NCBI GenBank assembly: GCA_016787415.1
Contig: JAEUUT010000060.1
Span: 16,351-80,350, forward strand
Source: Saprospiraceae bacterium
GTDB lineage: Bacteria > Bacteroidota > Bacteroidia > Chitinophagales > Saprospiraceae
DNA length: 64,000 bases
Direction of reading: 5' to 3'
Every line of letters begins with the position of its first letter. The first letter of the stretch is position 1. The position numbers and the translations under genes were made by a program. The notes under the pieces are model-generated. The model was not told where the DNA came from. It saw only the letters and a program-made list of their open reading frames with translations, and made no database searches. Shown here in pieces: positions 42,601 through 51,593 of the stretch.

Positions 42601-43735
42601 TATTGGCAACAGCCGGGACAAAAACGATCGTAAAAGTGAGGATGGTGTCACAGGTATTATTGTAAACCAGTTGCTGTTGTTGCGGCCCTGGATTACAATA
42701 ACTGGTGCCATTCAATACAAAACAAGACCCCTGGCATATATACTTGGTTCCCAGGTTCTTGAAATTTTGAGGCTTTACAGTGATGACCTGTCTGACTGTA
42801 CTGTCGCATCCCAGATAGGAAGTATAATGTGCAGTAAGCGTTGTATTACCAACCGGGAGTGTGGTGGTGGTATATGGCGCTTCCGGATTGGTAAACACGC
42901 GGTCTTCATAACACAGGGTAAGCGGTGGTTTTACGGTAGTGGGCAGCAAAGTCAACTGTACAGGCAAACAAGCCTGGTTAGGCGCATAACACGGGTTACC
43001 CGCCGCTACACATACACTTCCATTCACAGGCGTAGTACCAAAAGTAACGGTAACTGTCGTACCACCTGGTGCAGCAATTGTAGCCGTGTTGCCGGCAGAA
43101 CCATTGATATGCGATCCGGCAGGTCCCGTCCAGCGGTACCACGAAGCATTATCAACAGGTGGAATAGTGTAAACCCCCATGGCGCCCGGGCACAATTGAG
43201 TCGGGCCATCAGGTTGTTCAGGCACACCAGGGGCGGGTGGTGTCACGGAGCCCTGAGTAATATCTATATCAAAATCACAGACGTCGCCGAACGAACCGTC
43301 AATCATGAGATAGTAGGTTTGTCCGGGTACGAACTGATCATACGACAGGGTAAGCGGTATGCCTTCACCATTTACGATGCCTGGATTACAGGCAACGGCG
43401 TCCGGAGCATTACAGGCATCAAAAAAGGCTATTTGAATACCTTCTCCCATCAGGCAATTGGTTGGTGTGGCTACAATTTCCATGCTATTGGAAGTAGCCA
43501 CGAATCCGAGCCACTGGTCGTTGTGTACCACAATCTGGCCGCAGATGAGGTTTTGGGTAGAAGGAGTGCCCCCGCTGGTACCCATATAACCGTCAAAATC
43601 GCAGTATACACAGGTTTGATTGCAGGCGCTGGCGCCTTGTGGAGGCGGGTTGGGACAAGGGTTTGAAATTTGAGATTTTACTTCAAACAAAAAGAATAAA
43701 CAAACAGTGAGAGAGAGGAGTAATTTTTTGTGCAT
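36650..43735 (-). CDS. Giant secreted protein, 20 tandem ~81-residue repeats, T9SS type B sorting domain
   Basis: 2361-residue exoprotein; signal peptide MHKKLLLSLTVCLFFLFEVK. The N-terminal domain (~25-170) has ACNQTCVYCDFDGYMG and shares clear similarity with the 604-residue protein at 16206. A PKD-like domain and linker with LCYEDRVFTNPEAPY follow. Then come twenty tandem units of ~80-84 residues, each starting with a Thr/Leu-x-Cys strand, containing W(S/T/A)GPGI(N/T)A and ending G(T/S)Y-L-V-N---NGCT-TD; the paired cysteines could form one disulfide per unit. After that come SprB-like segments (DIKCFGDENGVIAI, LEDANGCILD) and a type B T9SS tail (RQVFIPNIFNMNSDD, FDRWGDAVFEV, FKGDVTIIR). 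Likely a surface adhesin or gliding-type protein; function is inferred from architecture. Confidence 0.92.
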   Translation of the reverse strand: MHKKLLLSLTVCLFFLFEVKSQISNPCPNPPPQGASACNQTCVYCDFDGYMGTSGGTPSTQNLICGQIVVHNDQWLGFVATSNSMEIVATPTNCLMGEGIQIAFFDACNAPDAVACNPGIVNGEGIPLTLSYDQFVPGQTYYLMIDGSFGDVCDFDIDITQGSVTPPAPGVPEQPDGPTQLCPGAMGVYTIPPVDNASWYRWTGPAGSHINGSAGNTATIAAPGGTTVTVTFGTTPVNGSVCVAAGNPCYAPNQACLPVQLTLLPTTVKPPLTLCYEDRVFTNPEAPYTTTTLPVGNTTLTAHYTSYLGCDSTVRQVITVKPQNFKNLGTKYICQGSCFVLNGTSYCNPGPQQQQLVYNNTCDTILTFTIVFVPAVANIPAVPQINCTNPNLTLNSTGSTALPTSTYRWTDAAWTVLGTGANHNIMGPGTYNLIITNTVSGTTCRDTATVNVTSTAAFPGANATGGTITCAVPNVTLQSSSPTSGVNYQWAGPGINASNQFLQSPSVSAGGTYTVSITNPGNGCTSIATTTVVPNNTLPTATAVGGSISCTQPTVTLDGGSNATPANYSWSGPGINAGNQQQENPTVNAPGSYIVTVINPANGCSQTATTTVNQDNTPPTASAGADQTINCQQSSVVLSGSAGGAGTFQYTWTGPGITGANQNQQSPSVSTGGTYILSVLNTGNGCSDTDTVQVAQLTTLPTANAGADSILNCSILNVTLNGSGSSQGANFTAIWSGPGINASNQNLYTPQVSLPGTYTITVTNIVSTCTATDVVVVTQNITPPTVNAGNDQILTCSSTNGVTLNGSGGPAGVTFLWTGLDINAGNQSIQNPIVHVPDTYTLQVTNPVNHCTATDQVIISQDANAPVANAGADQALSCTVTTITLGGASTSSGAGITVVWAGPGITAANQNQPMPVVSSSGTYILTVNNANNGCSTSDTTLITNLVAYPTALAGNDSTLNCTVTSIVLNGGNSSQGAGFSAIWTGPGINAGNQSSYTPQVNAPGLYTLTITNANNNCTATDNVTILQDIANPTVDAGTDSLLSCTTPNGIALNGSGGPSSIAFIWSGPGINASNETLPNPTIVDPGTYTLVVTNTVNHCTASDQVVITEDSSVPTAQAGADLVLNCTVTSVNIDASNSTTGANIQYLWAGPGISGANSSTLNPQNINLPGTYNLTVTNIANSCTNTDEVIITIDTLGPISVAGADLTLNCYNNHTDTLDASGSSTGAGFTLLWSGPGITAATQNLPRPVVNQSGTYTVLITNTGNTCTATADALVVSDSIAPVANAGTSQIIDCAHSMVPIGGNSSSGANIKYLWTGPDINTGNEALPTLNVAVAGSYELQVTNQTNGCIALSNVDIAEDLNYPVADAGADTVITCQNPLIVLDASASSNGNGVQILWAGQSITPVNEASLTPDVALADAYILTVTNTINSCVSKDTVIVLEDKVAPIAAAGTDDRLDCQKTSITLNGNGSTAGLDYFWVGQGITAANETQQNPVITLPDTYTLLVTNPVNGCTATDAVVIDENVTPPTADAGADLVLDCLTPTQAIDGSNSSTGTDIEYLWQGSGINSSNFNVISPMVSDSGTYIVTVTNIDNHCTATDMVYVGRDAVLPITSAGIDQTLTCAIDTVQLDGALSQSGAEFTYQWSGPGIVAGEETLNSPNVHLIGNYILTVTNTQNGCTNTDQVTVLEDINPPFVFAGPDQTLTCANSTSGVTLMSTGSSSGTDYTITWNGAGINAGNQSSANPVVTGVGPYTLTIVNNLNGCSATDDVEVLQDQNLPVSAAGVDQTITCAVTQVTLDGSASTSPSGQLEYTWSGTGVPVGSEHNASISVTVSGNYMLTVINPVSGCQSTDNVLVDLDTAPPVASAQGDTITCQSPTGTLVATSSDPGSLYEWEGQGINAGNANQSTVDVNLPGAYSVTVTATNGCTTVASTQMNVDANFPLGTAEGDELNCTNNGVGSITGNVITQGASFFWSGPNGFNATTQTVTITTAGAYTFNVVASNGCVNPIPVNVSANFTQPTIVATVPGSLNCTTTSLSINGNGTSTGGSFSYDWTTTGGNILSGANTLAPVVDAPGTYTLLVTNLLNGCTSTQSVQVATDPNVPTSLDVTVRDIKCFGDENGVIAITGVNGGVEPFMYSLNGATASSIDQFSNLNAGEYTISLEDANGCILDTLVNIVEPGELFVELGPDMFVHLGDSVTVQAVITNETPISTVKWNQSPNRDSADCCTFAYLPLQSNRHIVTVQDENGCVASDVLNITVRKDRQVFIPNIFNMNSDDPLRSVLMIQGGKDVVKIHKWLIFDRWGDAVFEVQNFLPNDLTHAWNGTIRGEKGQPGVYVWAAEIEFLDGQIETFKGDVTIIR

Positions 43736-44036
43736 GAGAACCGCAGTTTGGATAACCGTTTAAACAAGACAAAAGAGATATACCACTGTTCCGCATCTGC
43801 AAACAGTCGGGTATATACGCGAAAATAAATTGATTAGATGTAATTGGGTGGAGATGCCTTCACGCTCGGTTGAAGTGGTTCAATGGAGGCAAGCGGAGTC
43901 AATTGAGGCACGGCAAAAAACGGAAATTTTTACCGCATATCGTATGAAGCGAATTTTTTATTCGTGGGAAATGGGATTTTATGCAAATGTCCTGCCCCGG
44001 CTTTAATGTTAAGCCGGGACAAGACATCCGATCAAA
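43736..44036. other. Intergenic region between the two giant genes
   Basis: 301 bp, AT-rich, upstream of one giant gene and downstream of the other (both minus strand). A hairpin CCGGCTTTAATGTTAAGCCGG at ~43998-44018 could be a weak terminator for the 2449-residue gene; no T run follows. A TTGAAG/CAATGG-rich stretch near 43870 has no recognised function. No convincing TAnnTTTG box was found for the 2361-residue gene. Confidence 0.55.
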
Positions 44037-47000
44037 CTATTTAAAGACTGTTACGTCGCCTTTGTACAACACCCGTTCACCATCAATAAACCTGACTACC
44101 GCAGTGAAAATGTAGACGCCCGGGTTCACTTCTTTTCCTTTAAAATTGCCTTTCCAGCCTTTGGTCAGGTCGTTGGGCATGAATGGGCCGGACTGGAACA
44201 TCTGATCACCCCAGCGGTCGTATACCTGGAAACTTTCTACTTCCGCTACATCTCGCCCGCCGAAAACAGTTACCACATCATTTTCAGCGCTACCGATTTT
44301 GATAATGTTCGGAATATAAACGTGTCTTTCCTGATCCACAATGAGGAAGGTACGGTCGCTGGTTGCACATCCATTCGTGTCAATAATCCTCAAATCGATA
44401 AAATGAGAAGTCAGCGGAAGGAAATCCTGTTCCAGCGTACCTGCTTTGAGGGTATCATAAACCGGATTCCAGTACAAGGTATCCAGGAAGGAGAAAGGTA
44501 CATTGATCAAGGCTTCGAGGTGTACCGAATCTCCCAGGGCTACAGTAATATCGGCGCCCAGGTTGAGTAGCAGTTGCGGCGGCTCATTTACCTGAAGGTT
44601 ATCCGATGACCATTCGCATCCGTTGGCATCCTGCAAAGTAATGGTATACTCGCCCGGCAGCAATGCAGAATAGATCCGCTGGCTGGTGAACGGGCCATCA
44701 TTTAGCGAAATCAATACGGGCGGATGGGTGCTGATGATAGAGTCTACAGTGATACTACCGTTTTTGTCGCCCCAGCAACGTACATCTATTACTGAAATAG
44801 CATTTGCAAACGGCAATTCGTCATCGACAGTAACGACTGCGGCATCCGAAGCCGTACAGCCGGCACTGTTGGTTACCAGGAGCGAATACAAACCTGCTTG
44901 TCCTGTAATCAGGTTAATGGTATTTCCAATCAGGCTTGTATCCCGACGCCATTCGTACACAATACCTGCGCCGGAACTGGTGCCAGGTCCGCCAAGTGTG
45001 GAAGACAGCACCAGGCAGTTGAGTTGCTTGTCCGCGCCTGCATCGGCTACAGGTAAGGGGTCAATCACTACTTCTACGGTCGCTTCGTCAGAGGGGCAAG
45101 GCGCAGGCGCTGTGCGCGTGTATTTGAATCTATACGTTCCGGCAGGCTGCCCATTGGTCAGGAAGGTGCCCGTTTGTGCATTGAAAGCGCCTGCCAAAGA
45201 TGGCACGCTCGATACTTCAGACCAGGTACCACCCGGGTCAGCCCCTGTGAGTAGATTAATCAGTTGAATAGGTAATGCTGTTCCCTGACAGAATCGAACC
45301 GGTTCGTTGGGCGTTCCGGCCGACAAGGTTTGGTTTACATTCACCGTTACAGACTGACTCAGGTTGGTCGTACAAGTTGGGTTGTTTCCACTGGCTACAC
45401 TGATCAATGTATAAGAGGTTGTGGCAAGGGGCGATACCTGAATGGTAGTGCCCTGCTGACCGCTGATTGTCACAGTGTTGTTGTTGGACGTTCCGTTTGA
45501 ATACGTTACCGTCAGTGGGTAGTTGCCTGTTCCGCTGAATTGCAAGGGTGAATTGCTGCCTGCACAGATAGTAGCATCTCCAGCCAGAGTGGCCGTTGGC
45601 AATGGCCGCCACTGCACCGGGGTGCCATTGGCCACCGAGAAGCAGGGCTCATTGGTGTCAATATTCCCGTTTACATTATTGCCGGCAATGGCAGAAATGT
45701 AATAAGTGACACCTGTCTGCAATCCGGATGAGAAGGAGAAGGTCGGCTCATCGGAAGTGGCATAAACCGTACCGAGTGTAGAGCCGGATTGGTTATGAAG
45801 GACAAACAGGACAATATCGTCGGCATCTGTTGTGGCATCATCATTCCATTCGGCTGTAGCAGGCTGGTCCTGACAAAATGCAATCGGCGCAGTATTCATC
45901 GTACCGGCATCCGTCTGGCAGTTACAGTTTTTAATACCTGTTACCACCTCGCTTTCACAACCATTGGCATCGATCACGGTAAATGAATACACCGAGTTGT
46001 TGGGCAGCAATACGGAAGTAAAATTATTACCGCTGAACGTGCCGCCAATTCCGGAAGCAGTATAGGGAGCCGTACCGCCCGAAACACTGAATGTAACGGT
46101 GTATTGTGTATTGGTGCCATTGCAGGTTTCATCCAGACCATTTACTACTGGCAATTCATTGAACGTGATTTCCACCTGATCGGATGCGACACAAATGGAA
46201 TTGCTTTCTTCCCACTGAAACACATATACACCCAGCATATCCACGATCACATTGCTGTTGGGGGCGTTACCATCCGAGAAAGTAGCAGTTCCCGGACCAC
46301 TTACTTGCGTCCAGACTCCGCTGAAAGCACTTGCAACTGCCTGTAAATCAAAACTATTTCCACAAACAGCAGCATCTAGTCCCGCATTAGGCGTCGGGTT
46401 TTGCAGGAAAACAACCGGCTGACCTTCCGCGACAGAAAAACAAATATCCTGCGGGTTGGGGAATCCGTTGTTGCCTGGATTGCCCGCCACGCGGGAAATG
46501 TAGTAGGTAACGCCCAGCGACATGCCTGGTTGAATTCCAAAAATACCGGTCGTGTTTTGCGCATAAATATCGCCCAGCGCCTGGCCCGACCCATTGTGCA
46601 GTACATAGGAAATGACGTCGTTTCCATCCAGTACCTGGTCTGCATTGGCTACGGCTTGTACGGTATTGCCCTCACATGCTGTCAGTGTCGTCAGCGACAT
46701 AGTACCGGCATCCGTGGCGCAATCGCAACTAAATGATCCGGAGATATCAGGCATCGTACAGCCATTTACATCTGTAATCGTGTACAGGTAAGGGTTTCCG
46801 TTTGGAATTGGCGCCGACACATAGGTAGCGCCATTGATTGGATTGTTATTGACCGAATAAGGTTGTGTGCCACCCTGTATATCGATCGTCACGGTATAAT
46901 TCTCGTTGGCTGGATCACAATCACGTGTCAAATCTGCCAGCGAGGGGTTATCGTTAAACGTCAGTACAACATCATCGGTGTCCGTGCAGCCATTCTGTTC

Positions 47001-50000
47001 CAGCGTCCAGGTTACGGTGTACTGACCTGATGCTGAGGCAGTTGCTTGCGAAACGGGGTCTTGCAGGTCGCTGATCGTGAGCGTTGCACCGGAAGGTGCG
47101 GCGCTGACGATCCACTGTCCGTTGCCCGTTCCACTTCCAGCCAGCGTGATAACTGAGCCGCATACTGCATTGTCGGGGCCTGCATTGGCTACCGGATTTT
47201 GGTAGAAAACAACTGGCTGGCCTTGCGCAACCGACAGGCACAAGTCCGTCGGGTTGGGGAATCCACTCAGGTTATTTCCTACTACAAACGAAACATAGTA
47301 GGTAGTACCGTAGGTCATGCCCGCCTGGAATGAGAATGTGCCCGTATGATTCTGAGCAACGACGGTTCCAAGCGATGTGCCGGAATTGGTATGCAGTACA
47401 AATGCCGAAACGTCGTTTCCATCCAGTGTTTCGCCGCCGAGATGGGTAGCGGTAATACTTTCCCCTTCGCATGCCTGTTGAGGCGTGAGGCTCATTTGGC
47501 CGGCATCCGTGGTGCAAGCGCAATTGACAACGCCCGTAAGGACAGGAGCGGTACATCCATTGGCATCGGAAATCGTAAACGAGTAGCCCTGGCCGTTCAG
47601 AATAGGCGCAGATACGTAGGTATTTCCGGTCATGGGCACACCATTTACTGTATAAGGTGTTTCCCCGCCACTGATTGGAATCGTAACGGTGTAATATTCA
47701 TTGGCCGAATCACATGCCGTCGTAATAGTACCTGCTACTGGCGTGCTGTTGAATGTGATGGCTACATCATCGGAATCTGTACAGCCGCTATTGTCCAGCG
47801 TCCATGTCAGGGTGTACGTGCCGTAGGTAGTTGCTGTGATATTACTGATATTGCTATGCAGGTCATTAAAGGTAATGGTGCCTCCCGCTGGCGCTCCTGT
47901 TACCGACCAGGTGCCATTGGTGCCCACATTTCCGGTAAGTGCAATAGAAAGGCCGCAAATTTCATCGTCTGCACCAGCATTTGCCACCGGATTTTGGTGG
48001 AAAATAACCGGCTGGCCTTGTGCTACGGAAAGGCACTGGTCGCCCGCAACATCTGGCATACCACCTACATTGTTTCCTACAACATAGGAAACGTAGTACG
48101 TCGTTTCGTACGACATCGGCGCCTGGAAACTGAAGGTCCCACTTGTATTCTGGGCAATAATATTGCCCAGGGTGGTGCCCGAATTGGTATGCAACATATA
48201 GGCAGCCACGTCGTTGCCATCGAGCGTTTCACCGCCCAGGTGTTGAGCCGTTATGGATTGGCCCTCGCAAGCCGACAGTGTTTGCAGGCTCATTTGACCG
48301 GCATCACTGGTGCAGGCACAGTTAAAGGTACCCGATGTTGCCGGTGAAGAACAACCATTTGCATCTGTTACTACAAAGGAATACGGGGAGCCGCTGACAA
48401 TTGAATCAGAAACAAACTGGTTTCCACTAACCGTGCCGCCTGGTACGGTGTATGGTGCTGTACCGCCATTGATCTGGAAGGACACCATATAGTACAGGTT
48501 GGTGCTTTCACAATCGGTTTGAACCTGCCCAACCGTAGGATTCGGGTTAAAATTGATCGTCACAGTAGCATCATCCACGCAGTTTCCATTAGACTCGGTC
48601 CAACGGAAAACATACTGCCCCGAAGCACTTACCGTAACACTGGAAGTAGGGCTGGTAGGATTTGCAAAAGTGGCAATTCCAGTGCCTGAAACAGTCGTCC
48701 AGGCGCCTGTACTACCAGCAACACTGTTCACTGCGTTGAGGCCGATGGTAAGCGCACAGGTAGAAGTATTGGTACCTGCATTGGCATTGGGCACGGCTTT
48801 TACCTGAACAGGGAAGCAACCTTGCGGGCCTGGGCCGCAGGTACTCAAGGCTTGTGCGCAAACCGTTCCGCCTGTGCCTGTGCCCCAGTTTACAACCAGG
48901 TTAAGTGTATTTTGTCCGCTGACGATCGTGCCACCAGTAACGGTCCAGGCATATCCAATGGCCCCTGGAATAGCAGTGATGGAGTAATTGCCGTTTGTTC
49001 CGGAGCAAAGAGTGGCATTACCCGTAACAACAGGAGTAGCCGGTGGAGAATTGAGTGTTACGTTGAAACAATTCAATGCACTGGAATCGCAGGCATTGAC
49101 GGACCGGGCACAAATGCTACCCGACGCAACGTTGGCATCCCAGGTTACATTGACAGAGGTAGTACCATTGCCGCTGGTGATCGTGCCGTTTGTAATAGAC
49201 CAGTGGTAAGAGGTGGCTCCGGAAACAGCCGTCACCGTATAAGTACCTGTACCTGTAGCACAGGCCGTTGCATTACCTATAACGTTGGGCATAGCAGGGG
49301 CGCCTGTTATTTGCACGGGCAGACAGGCAGGCAGGCTCGGAGCACATGCACCTTGTACGCTGACGCACACATTCCCGCTGGCTCCTGTGCCCCAATTTAC
49401 TGTAATAGTATTGGTTCCCTGACCGGCTGAAATGGTACCGCCAGTCACCGTCCAGTTGTATGTATTTACATTGGGATTGGCCGGGATGGTGTATGTAACA
49501 TTAGAGTTTGCACAAACAGTGGCACTGCCTTGTGGCTGTGAGGCCGTAACCGTCGGGTAAACAGATACTGGTATACATATTTGAGCGCTCATCCCGCAAC
49601 TGTTTACCGCTTTTACGCATACGTTGCCTCCAGTAGTGTTGTTCCACAACACTGTAACAGTGTTGGTATTTGCGCCAGAAGTTACGGTTACACCCGCCGG
49701 AAATGTCCAGGTATAAGATGTAGCGCCAGTTACTGGCGGCGTACTGAAGGTTACCGAAGCGCCCTGACAAACAGATGCCGGCCCATTGATCACCGTTGGA
49801 TCGCTTAGTGTGCTCACCACTTCCGTGACCACCACCGTGGCGGAATCACAACAGGCCCCGCCTATACTCGGGTTTGTTCGACATACTTTTAGTTTATACG
49901 TCCCGGGTTCGTCGACGGTGACCGTCGTTCCGGTTGTACCTCCTGTAATATGCCCTCCGTTGCTGGCCGTCCACATATAGTTGCCCGGACTCGACCCCGT

Positions 50001-51386
50001 GCCGTTTAGTACAACAGTGGGTTGGGTACAAGTAATTTGTTGAGGTGCCTGTATGGTCACATTTGTAACCAACTGTACGACGGTTAGTCGAACCGTTGTA
50101 TCACATTGATCAGGTTGAGTGGTCGGCAGCAAACGTGTAAATACCCCTGCTGCGCATGCATTGGGAAAGCCTGGCTCGATGGAGCAGTTTCCTTCGCAAA
50201 TCGTATCTCGTACATTGATCGTTACTGGTTGAATGACGTTCAGGACGAGTGTGGCTTTGTAAGGGCACCCGTTTTGAGTAAGCATTTTCACATACGTTCC
50301 TGTTGCACAATACGTTGTTCCATAAAAAGTAGTACACTGAGGCGCACAAAGGTCTTTGGTAACGAAAATATCCTCTACACCCGGATTGATGGTAACATTC
50401 ACGCAGTTGCTGGTTACTTTTCCGCAGAACGGCGGCGAACTGGAGTTTAACTGCGCCAGCAATTGTGCGGTTGTCATACTGCCGGGAGCAGGGAATAAAG
50501 GTTCCTGGCCTTCCAAATAAGACAAGCCGCAAACAGTGTAGGAACCTGGTGCAAAACCAGAAAGGTCGGCGCCTGGGTCATACCCGATAATCGTACCACC
50601 TGGGTTTTGGCTGATCACATAAGTGTAATCGTATTCGCTGGCAGGAGGGGCCACGTTGGGCGCCGTGTATGTTGGCGGCAGGTTCAGGTTCAGGGTAGAC
50701 GCACCTTCACATGCAGTTACGTCTGGCTGGGTCAATGCACCGGCATTGGCAGCACAGGTAAAACAGTCAATACAGGAAGGGTCGCAGAAAATGATTTCAT
50801 AATCATAAAAGGTACCTACGTCGATGGCCTGCTGGTCGAACACAGTGAGTGTCCAGGTACCGTTTACTGGCCCGGTAAAATTCTCCAGACAGCCGATACT
50901 TGGATGATAAGAACCTGTATAGTTGCCATTCAACCCCCAGGCTTGGTTATTGTTCCAGGTTGCTGAAAAACCCGGATCCGGCGCTGCGGCTGCACTACAG
51001 GGTACGAATGTGATGTCCCAGTCGGTAAAGTCGGTACCTCCAAAGAATCCGACTGGCCCGATCAGCGTCACAGTTTGTCCACTGGGCGAAGTCAGGGTAA
51101 TGCGCAGGTCGCCGATGTACTCGTGCTCAAGATGCAAACGCACACCACAAACACCCTGACCATTCTGACCAAGAATTGGGTTACATGCATTTTGTACGTT
51201 CAGGAAAAAACTCCCCGTAAAACCGTCAGGCATAAATTGCGGACAGTTGGTACAATTACAAGGGGTTGGTGGTTGTGAAAGAAGAGTGCTGGAATAGTAG
51301 AAAAGCATCAAAATAATGAGTTTCCAGCTACGAAACAAACTCTTTTGGGTGAAAGTCTTGTACTTCCAAGAATTAAGCATCGGCAA
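44037..51386 (-). CDS. Giant secreted protein with P-domain, PKD-like and composite repeats, T9SS type B sorting domain
   Basis: 2449-residue exoprotein. The hydrophobic signal LIILMLFYYSSTLLSQ lies after a basic 24-residue N-region. A proprotein-convertase P-domain (~65-200: LHLEHEYIGDLRITLTSPSG, VNGTWTLTVFDQQAIDVGTF) comes first, an unusual N-terminal position. Four PKD-like units of ~80 residues (NATLCSGTNGNYSITA, YAWTVTGGTIVSGQ, VCAQALSTCG) occupy the middle. They are followed by four composite units of ~250-280 residues, each beginning C-x-TDAG-M and containing ACEG-S, LDGNDV, a PKD-like part and an ISDANGC part. The C-terminus has DVRCWGDKNGSITV and the type B tail HVYIPNIIKIGSAENDV, YDRWGDQMFQS, YKGDVTVFK. 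It is paralogous to the 2361-residue neighbour at the C-terminal end. Confidence 0.92.
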   Translation of the reverse strand: MPMLNSWKYKTFTQKSLFRSWKLIILMLFYYSSTLLSQPPTPCNCTNCPQFMPDGFTGSFFLNVQNACNPILGQNGQGVCGVRLHLEHEYIGDLRITLTSPSGQTVTLIGPVGFFGGTDFTDWDITFVPCSAAAAPDPGFSATWNNNQAWGLNGNYTGSYHPSIGCLENFTGPVNGTWTLTVFDQQAIDVGTFYDYEIIFCDPSCIDCFTCAANAGALTQPDVTACEGASTLNLNLPPTYTAPNVAPPASEYDYTYVISQNPGGTIIGYDPGADLSGFAPGSYTVCGLSYLEGQEPLFPAPGSMTTAQLLAQLNSSSPPFCGKVTSNCVNVTINPGVEDIFVTKDLCAPQCTTFYGTTYCATGTYVKMLTQNGCPYKATLVLNVIQPVTINVRDTICEGNCSIEPGFPNACAAGVFTRLLPTTQPDQCDTTVRLTVVQLVTNVTIQAPQQITCTQPTVVLNGTGSSPGNYMWTASNGGHITGGTTGTTVTVDEPGTYKLKVCRTNPSIGGACCDSATVVVTEVVSTLSDPTVINGPASVCQGASVTFSTPPVTGATSYTWTFPAGVTVTSGANTNTVTVLWNNTTGGNVCVKAVNSCGMSAQICIPVSVYPTVTASQPQGSATVCANSNVTYTIPANPNVNTYNWTVTGGTISAGQGTNTITVNWGTGASGNVCVSVQGACAPSLPACLPVQITGAPAMPNVIGNATACATGTGTYTVTAVSGATSYHWSITNGTITSGNGTTSVNVTWDANVASGSICARSVNACDSSALNCFNVTLNSPPATPVVTGNATLCSGTNGNYSITAIPGAIGYAWTVTGGTIVSGQNTLNLVVNWGTGTGGTVCAQALSTCGPGPQGCFPVQVKAVPNANAGTNTSTCALTIGLNAVNSVAGSTGAWTTVSGTGIATFANPTSPTSSVTVSASGQYVFRWTESNGNCVDDATVTINFNPNPTVGQVQTDCESTNLYYMVSFQINGGTAPYTVPGGTVSGNQFVSDSIVSGSPYSFVVTDANGCSSPATSGTFNCACTSDAGQMSLQTLSACEGQSITAQHLGGETLDGNDVAAYMLHTNSGTTLGNIIAQNTSGTFSFQAPMSYETTYYVSYVVGNNVGGMPDVAGDQCLSVAQGQPVIFHQNPVANAGADDEICGLSIALTGNVGTNGTWSVTGAPAGGTITFNDLHSNISNITATTYGTYTLTWTLDNSGCTDSDDVAITFNSTPVAGTITTACDSANEYYTVTIPISGGETPYTVNGVPMTGNTYVSAPILNGQGYSFTISDANGCTAPVLTGVVNCACTTDAGQMSLTPQQACEGESITATHLGGETLDGNDVSAFVLHTNSGTSLGTVVAQNHTGTFSFQAGMTYGTTYYVSFVVGNNLSGFPNPTDLCLSVAQGQPVVFYQNPVANAGPDNAVCGSVITLAGSGTGNGQWIVSAAPSGATLTISDLQDPVSQATASASGQYTVTWTLEQNGCTDTDDVVLTFNDNPSLADLTRDCDPANENYTVTIDIQGGTQPYSVNNNPINGATYVSAPIPNGNPYLYTITDVNGCTMPDISGSFSCDCATDAGTMSLTTLTACEGNTVQAVANADQVLDGNDVISYVLHNGSGQALGDIYAQNTTGIFGIQPGMSLGVTYYISRVAGNPGNNGFPNPQDICFSVAEGQPVVFLQNPTPNAGLDAAVCGNSFDLQAVASAFSGVWTQVSGPGTATFSDGNAPNSNVIVDMLGVYVFQWEESNSICVASDQVEITFNELPVVNGLDETCNGTNTQYTVTFSVSGGTAPYTASGIGGTFSGNNFTSVLLPNNSVYSFTVIDANGCESEVVTGIKNCNCQTDAGTMNTAPIAFCQDQPATAEWNDDATTDADDIVLFVLHNQSGSTLGTVYATSDEPTFSFSSGLQTGVTYYISAIAGNNVNGNIDTNEPCFSVANGTPVQWRPLPTATLAGDATICAGSNSPLQFSGTGNYPLTVTYSNGTSNNNTVTISGQQGTTIQVSPLATTSYTLISVASGNNPTCTTNLSQSVTVNVNQTLSAGTPNEPVRFCQGTALPIQLINLLTGADPGGTWSEVSSVPSLAGAFNAQTGTFLTNGQPAGTYRFKYTRTAPAPCPSDEATVEVVIDPLPVADAGADKQLNCLVLSSTLGGPGTSSGAGIVYEWRRDTSLIGNTINLITGQAGLYSLLVTNSAGCTASDAAVVTVDDELPFANAISVIDVRCWGDKNGSITVDSIISTHPPVLISLNDGPFTSQRIYSALLPGEYTITLQDANGCEWSSDNLQVNEPPQLLLNLGADITVALGDSVHLEALINVPFSFLDTLYWNPVYDTLKAGTLEQDFLPLTSHFIDLRIIDTNGCATSDRTFLIVDQERHVYIPNIIKIGSAENDVVTVFGGRDVAEVESFQVYDRWGDQMFQSGPFMPNDLTKGWKGNFKGKEVNPGVYIFTAVVRFIDGERVLYKGDVTVFK

Positions 51387-51572
51387 TTAATTTGGCTGAA
51401 TGGCATTCGCATTCGCGAATATTTGTCAGCAACGCAAAAAAATAGTGTTAGCCCAAAAGTTATTTGGAGAATAAGTTTTTGTTAAGCCTCCGCAAAGTAA
51501 AAAACGGATCACAATATTTTGACAAAAATGTACGCTCCATTTAATTTTAACACCGCTCCCTCATTCAAACGG

Positions 51573-51580
51573 TATTTTTG
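51573..51580 (+). promoter_or_regulatory. -7 box upstream of the S8 protease
   Basis: TATTTTTG, an exact TAnnTTTG match, ends 13 nt before the ATG at 51594. It lies inside longer in-frame readings from 51519 and 51528, so it decides the start. Confidence 0.55.
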
Positions 51581-51593
51581 CCGCCGGAAAACG

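Noticed and set aside
36848..43666. Many ORFs of 60-330 codons on the plus strand opposite the 2361-residue gene
   Set aside because: They are shadow frames of a repetitive coding sequence; no signal peptide or family motif appears, and the minus-strand protein is complete and clearly coherent.
44322..51278. ORFs up to 333 codons opposite the 2449-residue gene
   Set aside because: Same reason: antisense shadows, rich in Cys/Arg and without domain similarity.
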